This document shows, piece after piece, positions 12,325 through 22,950 of a stretch of DNA of 64,000 bases; position 1 is the first letter of the stretch, and each line of letters starts with the position of its first letter. The position numbers and the translations under genes are program-made. This stretch comes from Euglena gracilis. Taxonomy: Eukaryota; Euglenida; Euglenophyceae; Euglenales. Under the pieces are notes generated by a model. The model was not told the DNA's origin and made no database searches. It saw nothing but the letters and a program-made list of their open reading frames with translations. The stretch covers positions 9,597,729 through 9,661,728 of the forward strand of contig CP154954.1 of assembly GCA_039621445.1 (NCBI GenBank). The letters run 5' to 3'.

Positions 12325-13039
12325 CTGTGCACGACAAAAACGAAAATTGAACAAAATCTCTTGATACGCAGCATTAAAACTTTGGTTTGAAACACCGACT
12401 TAAAGGTATCTCCCTTCTTTTGTGAGTGATGAGGCTGTCCTTGTCTCCCCAATGCTGCGATTGTGGAGAGGAGTTGTGGTTTGTGTTCGCCCTCCCCACC
12501 CTCTGGAGAACTCTTCCCTCTCTGGAGAACTACCAAAAACTTCTGTGTGGTTGCGAAGAGAGTAGCTGACCCACCCAGGCGGCGGAGGGAAGGTAGTCGC
12601 AAAAGATGAAAAAACCCTCTTTTCACAATTTTTCAGACCAAAACCAATTTTCCATTAATTGTCTTGCCTTTCAAACCTTCAACACCGTTTCCGGACAATC
12701 GGTTCAATACGGCTCAACCCATATGCGGAGCCAGTGCAATGGAGGTTCAGAACGTCTGATAAGAACCCACGGCATCGCGGCGGGGGGGGTCCAACCTCCA
12801 TGAGTTGATACAAGGGCAGGTGTCGGGGTCAGGATCCCCTCTGGCCAAGTGGGGATGCCTAAACAGTGGCGTGGCCAAAGTGAACCATTTTCGGGCCAGC
12901 GCTTCACTTCGGACCAGGAAGAAAAAATTTATTCCAAAAATTGACCTTTCCGACACTTTTGGGCAAAAAAAATGTCAAAATCACCGAAAAATTCAGGCGT
13001 GGAATGCCAGAGGGAAATATTTAGCCTTTTGGGGGGGTC

Positions 13040-13560
13040 CTATGTGCCCCCCATGATGAGGTCCAGAGCCCCATGGAAGCCGTGGGTGGTCCTCCCACCC
13101 CATGAAACCCTCCTTATATCAAACCTGGGTAGGGTCCCATGATGGAGAGAAAAAATACAATTGAAAATCAGATTGGCTTGGTTCAGCATGTTGCGCCGAG
13201 GCAACCCCGGGGGGGGGGAGGGTCCGGAGTGCCTGTGAGTGCCTGCCCAGGCAGGCACTACCTCCCCCCCCCCCCCGGGGGGTCGGATTTCGGCCTGTGC
13301 CCAGTTCCTTTGAAAATAGGCCATTTTTGGCTCCCCGGTGCCTTCGGCGCCGGGTCTGTGCTAGGGCACTTTTGCCCGTGTGCCCTACCCCCCCCCAGGG
13401 GGGGGGGTCAGATCGGGAGTGCCTTGGAGTACCTGCCCAGGCAGGCACCCCCCCCCCGGGGTGGGGTCGGCACCCGACTAAAATACGGCCTGTTGTGCCA
13501 AAGGTGGGGTCTGAAGGGGACATTTTGGGGGATCTGTCAATCCTCCAAAATGTCGGGAAA
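13040..13560. repeat. Dispersed repeat family with C and G runs and CCTGCCCAGGCAGG palindromes
   Basis: Shares long stretches with 31590-32020 and 33060-33420, including GCCTGCCCAGGCAGGCAC, GTGCCCTACCCCC and CACCCGACTAAAATA. Each copy also has a GGCGCC hairpin next to GTGCC. The apparent proline and glycine-rich ORFs are repeat artefacts. Confidence 0.85.
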
Positions 13561-14334
13561 TGGGTTTGCTAAAAAGGAAATGGAAGTGCTGTTTTATGAG
13601 TTAAAAGCCATATTCTCTCCAAACAGGGATGTGTTTTGACAGCATCATGGATTCATGGTTGCAGTTTTCATTAACTTGAAAGGAAAAAATTGATGACAAA
13701 ATGGGGGGTGAAAGCCCTCCAGTCATTGGTCAAATAAATTAGCTTATGACTTTTAACTGATTCAAAAGCAACGCTGGGGCAAAACCTGTGTACGGTGACT
13801 GATAGGAAACCAGAAGAGATGTTAAATATTGTTGCAGAAATTGCGGAAGTAAACATTTTTGAATTCCCTGAGCAGACGTGCCTGGGAGATCCAAAGCAGC
13901 AAGCAAGTGAATGGAGACCATGGGAACCTTGACAAAGGGCCCCCACCCCCCGCCCCACGCGCCGCGGCGCGCGCCATGGTGCAGCCTCCCCCTGCCGAGG
14001 GTTAAAAAAAAAAAGATTTTCAAAACCTCTTCAAATTGATCCGGAATCTATCAGTGCGATTTCCTGACATTTATCACTTTCCAAACCATCACAAATCATT
14101 TGGCCCACTACAACCTGGGTACGGGACAAAGTAGGGTTGGGAGGTCGGAGAGGCCCCAAGCCTTTCACCCCAACAATGAATGAGAAAACTTAATTGAACG
14201 TATTGGGAAACAATGTCTGTGATATTTGCCGAGGACAACAACGGAGGTTCGAGGACAGTTTCCACAGCTTCCCAGGCAGGGGCTGAAAATGGATAAACAA
14301 AAGGCACTGGGTCAGCAAAAAAGGTGTGGCTAAC

Positions 14335-14420
14335 CTTTCTAATTTCTGCCCCCCAGGCCAGGAACGTCTTGTCCCCCGGTCCCACTACTTTTGCCAGCCT
14401 TCCAGAAAAGATTTGCCCCA
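14335..14420 (-). CDS. Internal exon of the minus-strand gene (upstream part)
   Basis: Open for 28 codons after a phase-1 start, ending AGAAAG before donor GTTAGC (from 14334). Residues include FSGRLAKVVGPGDKTFLAW. The upstream border is odd: another coding-like stretch (about 14440-14520) ends at AAG before GTATGA, leaving only a 19-nt gap (14439-14421) beginning GT and ending AG. Confidence 0.5.
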
Positions 14421-14439
14421 CTTCCGTACATTTTCATAC

Positions 14440-14520
14440 CTTGACCTGGTTCACTTTGCCCCTCGGTTTTTTCGCCACATCTGTCTGTTTTTCCGCACCC
14501 CTTGAACCCAAAATATTTGG
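14440..14520 (-). CDS. Probable exon preceding a 19-nt gap, unknown product
   Basis: An open minus-strand frame rich in Lys, Gln and Arg (for example KQTDVAKKPRGKVNQVK) ends exactly at a canonical-looking donor, AAG before GTATGA at 14439. Two minus frames are open here. The acceptor was not located. It is probably the 5' neighbour of the exon at 14420-14335. Confidence 0.35.
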
Positions 14521-15700
14521 GTGCATGTGCGGCATTCAACCCGGCACAGCTTGAGTTTTCTTGTTTTGAGAAAAAAGTTTTTGTGAAAAAAAATTAAAAG
14601 GCAACTTTTTTGGCTTCGTTTTGAACGAGCTGCCACGGTTTGGATGGACAAGCATTCCAAAAAAAGACTGCCAAAGGGGAACAAAAAAAATTGGGAAGTC
14701 CCAAAAACTTGCAAAAAAGTTCTAAAACTGCCAGACCGCGAAGTCCCAAATCTCTGACAAACACCTTTTTTATTTTCAACAAGCTTCCAAATATTAATCC
14801 AAAATATTTTGCAAAAGTGCCAAAAAATTATGCCAAAAATCCTGGAAACTGTGAGTGTTAGTTAACTACTGGCCTCCCCAGCCGGCTAAAGGCGGCGATT
14901 GTGGTAAACACGGCCATTACCTCGGCCTATCGGTATGTAGTGTTTGGGTGTTTAGTCCTTGGGCAGACAGACAGTCTCAAAATCCTTGAAGATGTGCCTG
15001 GGGGCTCCAAAGCAACAAACGAGGCGAAAAAGGCAAGTCTGCATACTAAACCAGTGCATTGGGAATTATTGGCTTGCGCCTCTAAAATGTGGTGCACCAA
15101 TAGAGACGAGGTCAGCTGTTTGTCGAAGGCCCGAGCCTGCCCTCCCCCCCCCGTGCTGCGGCGCAAGCCGTGGTGCACCCCCCACCAACTCCCATCTCCC
15201 CCACTCTGTCCAGGTTCAAAAAAAATTTTGACCCCAAAATATGCCTTTCTTTTTAAAAAAAAATGCACCAATGCAACATCTGCCCCACCCCACCAAAACA
15301 TCGTCCAAACAATGCCATACCGGTTGCAAACATCAATGTACTCAAAAAAAACAGTTTACTTGTTCTTGGGGCCTAGGTGGTCATTTTCACCACCGGTGGG
15401 GAGGGAGCCCAAAACGGCATCTAACCCCCCCCAAATTACCTGGCGGGTGCCAGGTTATTGGAACCAATTTATGGCCCTTCCCCCCTGCCAGGTTATTTGG
15501 GCCCTTGTTTTCAGTGCCGTAAAAAATTTTGCCTCAAATGGGGGGTGCCAAGTTATTGGAACCATCTTTTTTGCTCCTCCCCCCACCAAGTTATTCAGCC
15601 ACTACCAGGAGCAAGGGCCCCGCAGGCTATTTGGGAGGTTTACTGCTGGCTCCTAAGGACCCAGCACCACGTAAAATTGCCAAAATCATCTACATTGGGG
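14521..15700. other. Region with scattered exon-like fragments, no firm gene
   Basis: Contains poly-A and poly-T tracts and C runs. A minus-strand open stretch lies at about 14930-15140. A text near 14995 (CCTGGGGGCTCCAAAGCA) resembles one near 13885, suggesting a diverged duplication. No reading frame here can be chained with canonical splice signals. Confidence 0.35.
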
Positions 15701-15709
15701 GGGATGGGG

Positions 15710-15934
15710 CATCTGAGCTTCCGTCACATTGGCAAAACGCTTTATTGGACTGTGGAGAAAACCGATTGCATGGGAAAAAAGGCAACAAAAGATGTGATTC
15801 TGCTCACTGGTGACACCCTGTGCACCCGTAATCTGTTCGCAGGGTGCACAGAAGTGCCTGGTGACCGGATTTGGGCGTTTACGGGAGCGCCACAGCACAC
15901 CCATGAACACCCAAAATTCACCTGTGAACACTGA
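15710..15934 (+). CDS. Possible plus-strand exon or ORF, unknown product
   Basis: An open plus frame of about 74 codons ends at TGA 15932-15934. The middle is protein-like (KKATKDVILLTGDTL). No domain is recognised and splice signals are not convincing. Confidence 0.28.
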   Translation, partial: HLSFRHIGKTLYWTVEKTDCMGKKATKDVILLTGDTLCTRNLFAGCTEVPGDRIWAFTGAPQHTHEHPKFTCEH

Positions 15935-16949
15935 AAAAACGAAATTCGGTAGGATGCAGGTCCCGTTAAACCTGGCCTGTGAGTTTGGGGAACGGTTAAA
16001 AGCCGAAATCAGGGTTTACCCAAGCGTAGAAACAGGGGGCGCCTTCGGCCCCCCGTTTCCACACCGGGAATTGTGAGTGAACCCCGATATTTCTCATGAA
16101 ACATAACAACAACAACAAACAAACCATGGCTGACCCAAATTTCAGCCTGAAACCAGGTTCAGCAGGGAATGGTTTGTTTCCACCTTCCCATTCAACAGAC
16201 ATGTTCCATTCTGTTCTGGCAGTGTACTTGTGAGGTACCAAGCGACCGAAGGTTGACCCCTTTATGGGAATTTAAAGCAAAACAAACAAAACCCCGTTCT
16301 GTCTCCTAACTCCCAAAACAAATATGAGTTCACAAAAAATCAGTGATAATTCGCGCCGAGGGGTCAAACCCCCAAGGGGGGGATCCACCTCGGCGGAGTG
16401 CCAGAATTTCCCAATGGAAAGGAAATTGGTGTGGTGCGGCCGTGCCGAGAGGGGTCGGTCGACAGGGGGGGGGGGGTGATCATTTTGCCGTGCCGAGGGG
16501 CCTGACGCCGGGGAGGGGTGCCAAACCTCCAAAAATTGAAACTATCAAAAGCCCGAAATTCGGCAATTTATACAAAAAAAATACATAAGCCAATAATTAA
16601 AACTAGGCAGCCCATGAATCATATTTGCCCAATTTTCCCCCCATTTTCTCGCCTTGGAAGGCGCAAAAAAATGTTACCGCCCGACCACGCCTTGGGGGGG
16701 GGTCAGAGGACCCACTTTGGGGGGTCAATTTTGAGGTCAAAAAATTTCGGCTCTTCGAGCCCAAAAAAAAGGGCCAAAAAATGGCCAAAACCCACCCTCC
16801 AACCCTTGGCCTTGGGGGTCCAGCGGAGCTCCCCCCCAACACCTCCCCCCTCCCCCTCCAAACTTTTAAAAAAAAATCCTGGTAGGCCACCCTTTGGCCA
16901 GAGAAAACCTCTGATTGTCGGACACAAAAGAGTTTCACAGCACACCTGA

Positions 16950-17189
16950 AAACAAAGAACAGCATCATTTGACGTTAACCCCTTTGCCAAAGTTGGCAAG
17001 GCAGGGAAGGTAGCAGCAATTGTAAGCATTAATAATGAGCCGATGCAAGACAAAGGAACAACTACATTCTGCATGTTTGCCATGTTCTGGAAAGGTCACA
17101 AAGAGTCTTTCTATGCTTCAAAAATCAGGCGCTACGTTGATAAAAAGAAATTTGTTTGCCCAGTTGTTGGTGCAATTAAAAACAAATGA
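16950..17189 (+). CDS. Short plus-strand ORF or exon, unknown product
   Basis: An 80-codon open frame between stops, ending at TGA 17187-17189. It has a Lys-rich C-terminus and a Cys, Met and Phe-rich centre (TTTFCMFAMFWKGHKESFYA). It has no long ATG-initiated ORF (about 49 codons from its ATG near 17044), so it is easily missed. Composition is clearly protein-like. It lies upstream of the TIR element at 17333, on the same strand as the exon-like segment at 18254. No family recognised. Confidence 0.4.
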   Translation, partial: KQRTASFDVNPFAKVGKAGKVAAIVSINNEPMQDKGTTTFCMFAMFWKGHKESFYASKIRRYVDKKKFVCPVVGAIKNK

Positions 17190-17332
17190 TGCTTTTTGTG
17201 CCTGTTTTTTTTTTGGGTGTTAGCCTGTTTTTTGGGTGTTTGGGTTAAGGAAATCCTAATTTGGCTTAGCACGTTCCGACCCTCACCCCCCCCCATTTGG
17301 CTTATGGCCAGGCTCCTTCAGACGGCGCAATG

Positions 17333-18192
17333 ACGTAGACGGGGGGGGGGGGCAGTGGGTAGTCGGCCGACTAGTCAGCCGACTACCCAATTGGTCGGCC
17401 GATTGGACCTGTCGGTAGCTAGTCGGCGAGACAGGGGGGGGGGGTGTGGGTAGTCGGCCGACTACCCACTCTGATGTACTAACGGGCCAAGTTCGCCGAC
17501 TTTTAAGCCTCCCCCCTGTGAACAAATTCCACACACCGAAATGGTCCAGATGGGGTCAAATGAGCATCCTGCACCAATACAATCAACGACAGCTGAAAAT
17601 GTAAGGTCCGTGGGGAGGGTGGTTTGGGTTTGTGGGACTCCAAAGGGGTAAAACAGATTGATAGACAAAGATTGCATGAAAATCCTTTGCAACTGACAGT
17701 GTTCTGTACCTTGAGGGCAGAAAATTCCTCCACCACCCTCACCACCACATCCCCCCAACCGCCCCCCCCCATCTGCTGCCCCCCCCCTCAAGCGAAATCC
17801 CTTTGTGCAGGCAAAATCCCTTAATGTGGGCAAAATACTAGGCCCCCCGCACCCCCCCCCCTCAAATAACGAAATCGCGGCTATTTTGACTGGGTCATTA
17901 AGCCATTTTGATTGGGTTTTCCTTGCCACCGTATGGAAAATCTCATGGGCAAGCGTATGATTCTGCTAAAAAGCGGTCAAAACCGGAGATTTTTATCGCA
18001 AATCCTTGCATATTTACCCCCGGTTGGGGGGTTCTAGAGCCATTCGGGTGGGTTTTGGCTGGTTTTGGGATGATTTGGCCAAACATTTGGGGGGGTGGGC
18101 TTTTAAGTCGGCGACCTTGGCCCGTTAGTACATTAGAGTGGGTAGTCGGCCAACACGTCGGCCAACCCCCCCCCCCCAGTCTACCGTCTGGG
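17333..18192. mobile_element. Non-autonomous TIR element, copy 1
   Basis: Termini are GTAGAC plus a G run on the left and a C run plus GTCTAC on the right. Subterminal inverted segments share CGGCCGACTA repeats, CCCACTCT-ATGTACTAACGG and CGCCGACTT-TAAGCC. The interior matches the element at 60391-61636 in several places (for example TGCATGAAAATCCTTT). It encodes no transposase. Coding-like sequence lies on both sides, so this copy may also be an intron. Confidence 0.8.
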
Positions 18193-18253
18193 GCCCCTTC
18201 AGACCCCAAATTAGCCAATTACCATGCCCCCCCCCCCGGCCCCCCGGCCCCGG

Positions 18254-18490
18254 CACAAAGCACTGGACCATCCGCTCCTGCCCCGCGTCCTCCAACGACG
18301 CCGCCTTCTGCGTCCAGCTCGCCAACTGCGCCGTGCGCGAGGGTGTGGGGGGGAAGAAGCATTGGTGTTGCATTGCCGCAATCAAGGATTGTCGGAAAGG
18401 CACCCAGCTGCTCGGCCAAAAATGGTCACCTGGACCGCACCACTGTTTCGGTGTTGGGTGTCCCTCACCCTCCTGGACCAGAGGGTGACG
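18254..18490 (+). CDS. GC-rich exon-like segment, weak SET-domain resemblance
   Basis: An open plus frame of about 78 codons follows the right end of the TIR element. Residues such as VQLANCAVREG followed by IAAIKDCRKGTQLL recall the NC...I.A.RDI.KG.EL pattern near the end of SET methyltransferase domains. Key substrate and zinc residues cannot be checked, and the minus strand is also open. Treat it as a coding fragment with only a hint of family. Confidence 0.3.
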
Positions 18491-18699
18491 GTCCCCCCAA
18501 ACCTGCCCTTAGCTCTGGTCTCCTTGGGGGGTGGGTTGCGCCATGGGTCAGATTTTGGCCCGGCCAAAGGCTGAGCAGAATTTTTTAAGCCTTTTCGGCC
18601 GATTCTGGCTGGGTTTTGGGTGGTGGGTGGGTGGGGGGGGGGGGCTTTGTGGGTGGGTGGGTTTTTGGAAAAAGTGGGTGGGTGGGCTTGAGCCCCCCC

Positions 18700-19110
18700 C
18701 ATAGTGGGCATTTTTTTGTTCTTTTTTTAAAAAAAACAATGTGTTTTTTTTAAAAAAAACAGTTAAAAAAACATCAAAAAAAACAAAAGGAAAATTTCAT
18801 TGAAAAAACTCGTTATGAAACTCCCAAACCATACTTTGAATCCTACTAAGTTCAAAAACTGCCAAAAATGGTCAAAAACATCCAAAAATGCAACAAAATG
18901 GAATTTTATAACTTTTTTTCATTTTTTTGTGCAAGGAAATTTTTGGCAGAAATTACCCAAAAGCTGCCAAAAATCATTGAAAATGTGCATTCAAAAAATT
19001 TTCCATGCAAAACCCACTGGGTGTTTTTTTTGTTTTTTTAAAAAAAACATTGTTAGAATTTAAAACAAAAACAAAAAAACAACGTCAAAAAAAACAGGCC
19101 GGCCCACTAT
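18700..19110. other. AT-rich spacer with A/T palindromes
   Basis: Poly-T and poly-A blocks facing each other (for example TTTTTTTAAAAAAAAC at about 18720-18760 and 19021-19045). The same style recurs at about 21000-21070 and 21541-21590. No gene. Confidence 0.6.
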
Positions 19111-19249
19111 GCCCCCCCCTCCGCTTTCTGAAACCACCCACAAATTACCCTCACCAGGTTTTGAATAGTGCTGAGTCCTTAATAGGACTTGCACGTAATG
19201 GAAGGACGAAAAGACTGGCACTGCAAACTTCGTGTAATTTAAGATTTAC

Positions 19250-20620
19250 AAAGCCCCGGGGGGTCTCATTTTCGGCTCAAAAAAACAGCTTTTCTGGGTC
19301 CGGGAGGCCAAAAAAAGCATTGTTTCGGGCAACAAATTTTTTTCGATTTTTTCGACTTTTTTGACCCGTTTTTGACCCAAAATCCACAGTTTTCAGCCCA
19401 AAAACAGGGCACTGTGGGGTCGAAAAAGGCTCATTTTCGGCTCAAAAAAGCAGGTTTTCCGGGTCCGGGAGGCCAAAAAACATCGTTTTGGGCAAAAAAA
19501 TTCAATATTTTTCGACACAAAAAAATCAAAAACGGCCAAAAAAAGTCAAAACAGGCCAAAACTGTACATAATGGCCAAATTTGGCCGAAAAATGGCCATA
19601 ACTTGGGCACTGTGGGGAAATCAAAATACTGTTAGATAGGGCATTTAAAGGGCTTCAACTCAGATCTCTGGACATCTCCTTTGATTCCGACCATTTTTGA
19701 GAAAATTTAGAAAAATTGATTTTTTGGCCCCAAAAAAACAGCCAAAAACGGCCAAGTCGGATGCCTGCCGCGCTGTTTTGGGCCACATTTCAGGCCATGC
19801 AGGGAGTTGCGGGGAAATCAAAATACCGTTAGATAGGCATTGTAAGGGCTTCAATTTATGTCTCCGGACATTTCCTTTAACTTTACTTCATTTCAAACAT
19901 ACTTTGAAAACAACCCAAAATGGCCCTGAAATGGGCCAAAATTGGCCGAAAAATGGCCGTAACCCGGGCTACACGAAGAGTTTGGGGGGAAAGTAAACCA
20001 TGGTTGGATAGAGTGTTCCAAGGGCTTCATTTTTGCTGTCTGGACATTTTCTTTGATTTTGCTTCATTGTCGAGATATTTTGAGCAAAAAAAACGGCCCA
20101 AAAAAACACCCCAAAATGGCCGTTTGGGCCGCAAAAGCGCGCCGGAACGGGCCAGGCGTGTCAGTGGCCAAAATGGCAAACAGGAGGGTGATAAAGGGCC
20201 TCCGGGGGTGCATTTCGTCAGAAAATAATGTCTGTTTTCTCGAGATATTTTCGTTATTTGGTCCCTGGCGAAATGGCAGAGTTCCAAATCCTACCCAGTT
20301 TGGACCCCTTCACATCTGAATAACTCGGTCCTAGCAGGGAGTTGGGGGTCAAACGGACGTGATTCGGCAACTAGAAATCCATTCGCTCGACACTGATAAA
20401 AAAAAATTCCGGGAACGGAGCCATGATAATCTGCCGGTTTCCAAGGTGGTTCGAACCCCGGGGGGGGGGGGTTCGACCCCTCCATGGGTTTCGGGCCCAA
20501 AACGGGGTGCCGGGGAGTCGAAAAACGCTCATTTTGGGCTCAGAAACAGGTTTTCTGGGTCCGGGAGGCCTAAAAAACATCGTCGTGAAACAAAACTATT
20601 TTCAATTTTTTGACTTTTTT
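19250..20620. repeat. Inverted-orientation copies of the 3.4-6.3 kb satellite families
   Basis: Reverse complements of the 162-bp unit (GGGAGGCCAAAAAACATCG near 19468, related text near 19300 and 20560), of the 240-bp unit (near 19600, 19800 and 19980) and of the CTAGAAATCCA segment (near 20370). The same repeat set therefore sits on opposite strands about 15 kb apart. Confidence 0.85.
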
Positions 20621-20827
20621 TTAAACACCCACTCCCCGGGGGGGGGGGGGGGGGGGTAACACAATCTTAAATGAATCTATGGTGGCATCTCCCCCATGTC
20701 CCCCCGTTTCCGTCCGGTGGATGTGCGTTTTCAGCCAGGGGGGGATGTGCGTGTGGGACCCATCAACATGTGCCCGTTCTGATGTGCTATCAGGAACATT
20801 GCTCCGGCATCCTGGGGAACGTTTGGC

Positions 20828-20980
20828 TGGACCTGGGTTTGGTTCAATGTCACCATCTGCACAAAGATCACGCAACCATGAACTGCACGGGGCGAGGGGA
20901 TTGGATTGCTTCCTGTAGCTGAAACGTGGCTCTGGACAGCTCCCGGATCTGGCCTGGGGGGGGGGTAGTGGACCGACCCT
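20828..20980 (-). pseudogene. Fragment carrying a 2A-like ribosome-skipping motif
   Basis: The minus strand reads LRDLCADGDIEPNPGP; the ending matches the 2A consensus D-x-E-x-N-P-G-P (codons for GDIEPNPGP at 20854-20828). Such motifs are known at the N-termini of several non-LTR retrotransposon ORFs, as well as in some RNA viruses. The open frame continues about 65 codons after the motif, with no further domain visible, and an upstream ATG leads into poly-A DNA. Probably the 5' remnant of a non-LTR element. Confidence 0.5.
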
Positions 20981-21599
20981 AGGATCGGCCAGGGTTGACG
21001 TTTTTTTTTGTTTTTTAAAAAAAAACATGTTTTTTTAAAAAAAAACACAAAAAAACATGTTTTTTTGAAAAAGCAAAAAAAGACCTTTTTCCTTGCGAAA
21101 TAGCCATTTTTTGAAGAAAAATTTTTGGGGGTGGTTCGGGTCACGAGGGGGGTAACGGGGGGGGGGGGTCACGGGGGAACATCACATTTTCGGTGGCCAA
21201 ATTAGGAATCACCAAAAACGAATTTTTGGGGGGAAAATCCTTTTTAGGCTCCAAATTAGGAATCCCCAACCTAAAATTAGCATTTTGACACCAAATTAGG
21301 CATCACCATTCCAAATTTTGCGAAATTTATGCCTCAAAATTAGGAATCCACCTGAATATTTTGTCAAATTAGGCATCACAGGCCCTCTAAAAATTTTTTA
21401 TGTGTGAAAGTATCCAAATCTGTGTTTTCTGGTGCGAAAAATCATGCTTTCAACCAAAAAAAAATGAATGTTGCAGAGATAAAAATGAACTTTTTTCTAA
21501 AAAAAAACATTGCAAAAAATTTTCCCCCAAACCCTCCATGACGTTTTTTAGTTTTTTTAAAAAAACATGTTTTTTTGTTTCAAAAAAAACAAGCGCTCA

Positions 21600-21810
21600 A
21601 CCTTGGGATCGGCCCACAGTCGCCAAAGGTCGCCAAAGGTCGCTATGGTCGACCCCCCCCAGGCTGTGGAGTGGGTGGCGACCCCAGAAACCCCAGTGGG
21701 TCGACCCAGGGTCGACTTAGGGTCGGCCCACTCCACGACCTCCCCCCCCCACCACCCTAGAGTCGACTTAGGGTCGGCCCACACCACGACCTCCCCCCCC
21801 CCTTCAAAAA
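21600..21810. repeat. GGTCGCC and GGGTCGACTTAGGGTCGG repeats
   Basis: Short repeats of GGTCGCCAAA and GGGTCGACTTAGGGTCGGCC next to C runs. The same family recurs at 28375-28520 and 28755-28880. No gene. Confidence 0.7.
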
Positions 21811-22040
21811 GAAAAAAAGGAAATTTTCGGGCCATTTTTGGGGGACAAATCCCTTGTGTTACCCACCCATTTTGGGGGGCAATCCCTTGAGTAACCCAAC
21901 TGACTTGGGGGGCAAATCCCTTTTGTTGCCCAACTGTTCGAGGGCCCCTAAATAACAAAATCCCTTGTGTAACCCAACTGATTTGGGGGGGCAAATCCCT
22001 TTTGTTGCCCAACTGTTCGAGGGCCCCTATATCAAGAAAG

Positions 22041-22159
22041 ACCTCCCTACACGGACTTTGTCCTGAGTCCGGTGGGGGGGGGGGGGCACGGACTTTGTCC
22101 GAAGGACAAAGTCCGTGCCCCCCCCCACCGGACTCAGGACAAAGTCCGTGTAGGGGGTC
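22041..22159. repeat. Long near-perfect hairpin with GAA loop
   Basis: The left arm (22041-22100) and right arm (22104-22159) are complementary along their length apart from a 13-versus-9 difference in the central G/C run and one mismatch near the outer end. The loop is GAA at 22101-22103. Partial copies of the arm (CACCGGACTCAGGACAAAG type) recur at 22190-22210 and 23408-23530. Confidence 0.9.
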
Positions 22160-22267
22160 TTGCTTTAAGTCCGTGTACTACCCCACCTCCGTCTCAGGAC
22201 AAAGTCGGTGTATCCTAATGAGGAACATTAGTGTCGCTCAGGGTACACTTGTCTTTGTCTTCACAGC

Positions 22268-22950
22268 TCCATGTTGCCCGCACAAGTCGTAAACGTCGCT
22301 GAGGTTGTCTTGGGACCTTTGCCAACACCCGCAAAGTTGTTGGCAGGGTTGAAGGTGGCAGTTGAACCCCAGAACACAGAAACCACGGACACAGAGCTTT
22401 TTGGGGATGTTTTCACCCAAACGGTGCCCCAGCCCAGGGCAACGTCAAAAATCAGAAGGGGGGATATACCGCCTCGCCAATTTCAAAAAGTTTGCGAAAT
22501 GCGAGGCTATGCCACCACTGATTTGGATGACTACATGGTGGCGTTTGCAAAGTGGGTGCTTTCGGTACACGCTTTGCATGACACAGAAGCTGAGAGGATT
22601 GCGAAAAGGCACAAAGGCAGCTTCCATGTCAACGGGCTGGGGTGCCCATGCACGAATGGGCTCCGCAAACGTTGACATCGTATGTCAACGCATTGGCTGT
22701 GCTATACAAATCAACAAAAACCAAGAATCCCATCGTCCCCAAAGCAAAATGCCATTTTCCAAAGTTCGTTACATTTGTGAACACAACATCACGGCTGAAA
22801 ATTTTGGAGTTCGATTCCGTTTGTTCTATGCACTTCGATTCAGGCCGTTCTATGCCCCCTCCCCGCAACAGTTGGTGTTGTCCTCGTTGCGACGGCCAGG
22901 AGATGCCTCCCTTGCCAGCTCGTGTCGAGAACATGAAGCGAAAGCAATGA
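22268..22950 (+). CDS. Unknown ORF broken by one frameshift
   Basis: Frame one runs 22271-22675 and a second frame continues 22642-22950. The break lies at GGCTGGGGTGCCC, and one extra G in the G4 run would restore a single ORF of about 225 codons. An acceptor-like TTGTCTTCACAG precedes 22268. The product has a helical middle (DDYMVAFAKWVLSVHALHD, then TLTSYVNALAVLYKSTK) that vaguely recalls the core-binding region of tyrosine recombinases, and a C-terminal CCPRCDG. No catalytic domain is seen, so function is unknown. Confidence 0.45.

Noticed and set aside
14421-14439. In-frame TGA read as selenocysteine
   Set aside because: No SECIS element was sought or seen, and a short intron or sequence error explains the stop more simply.
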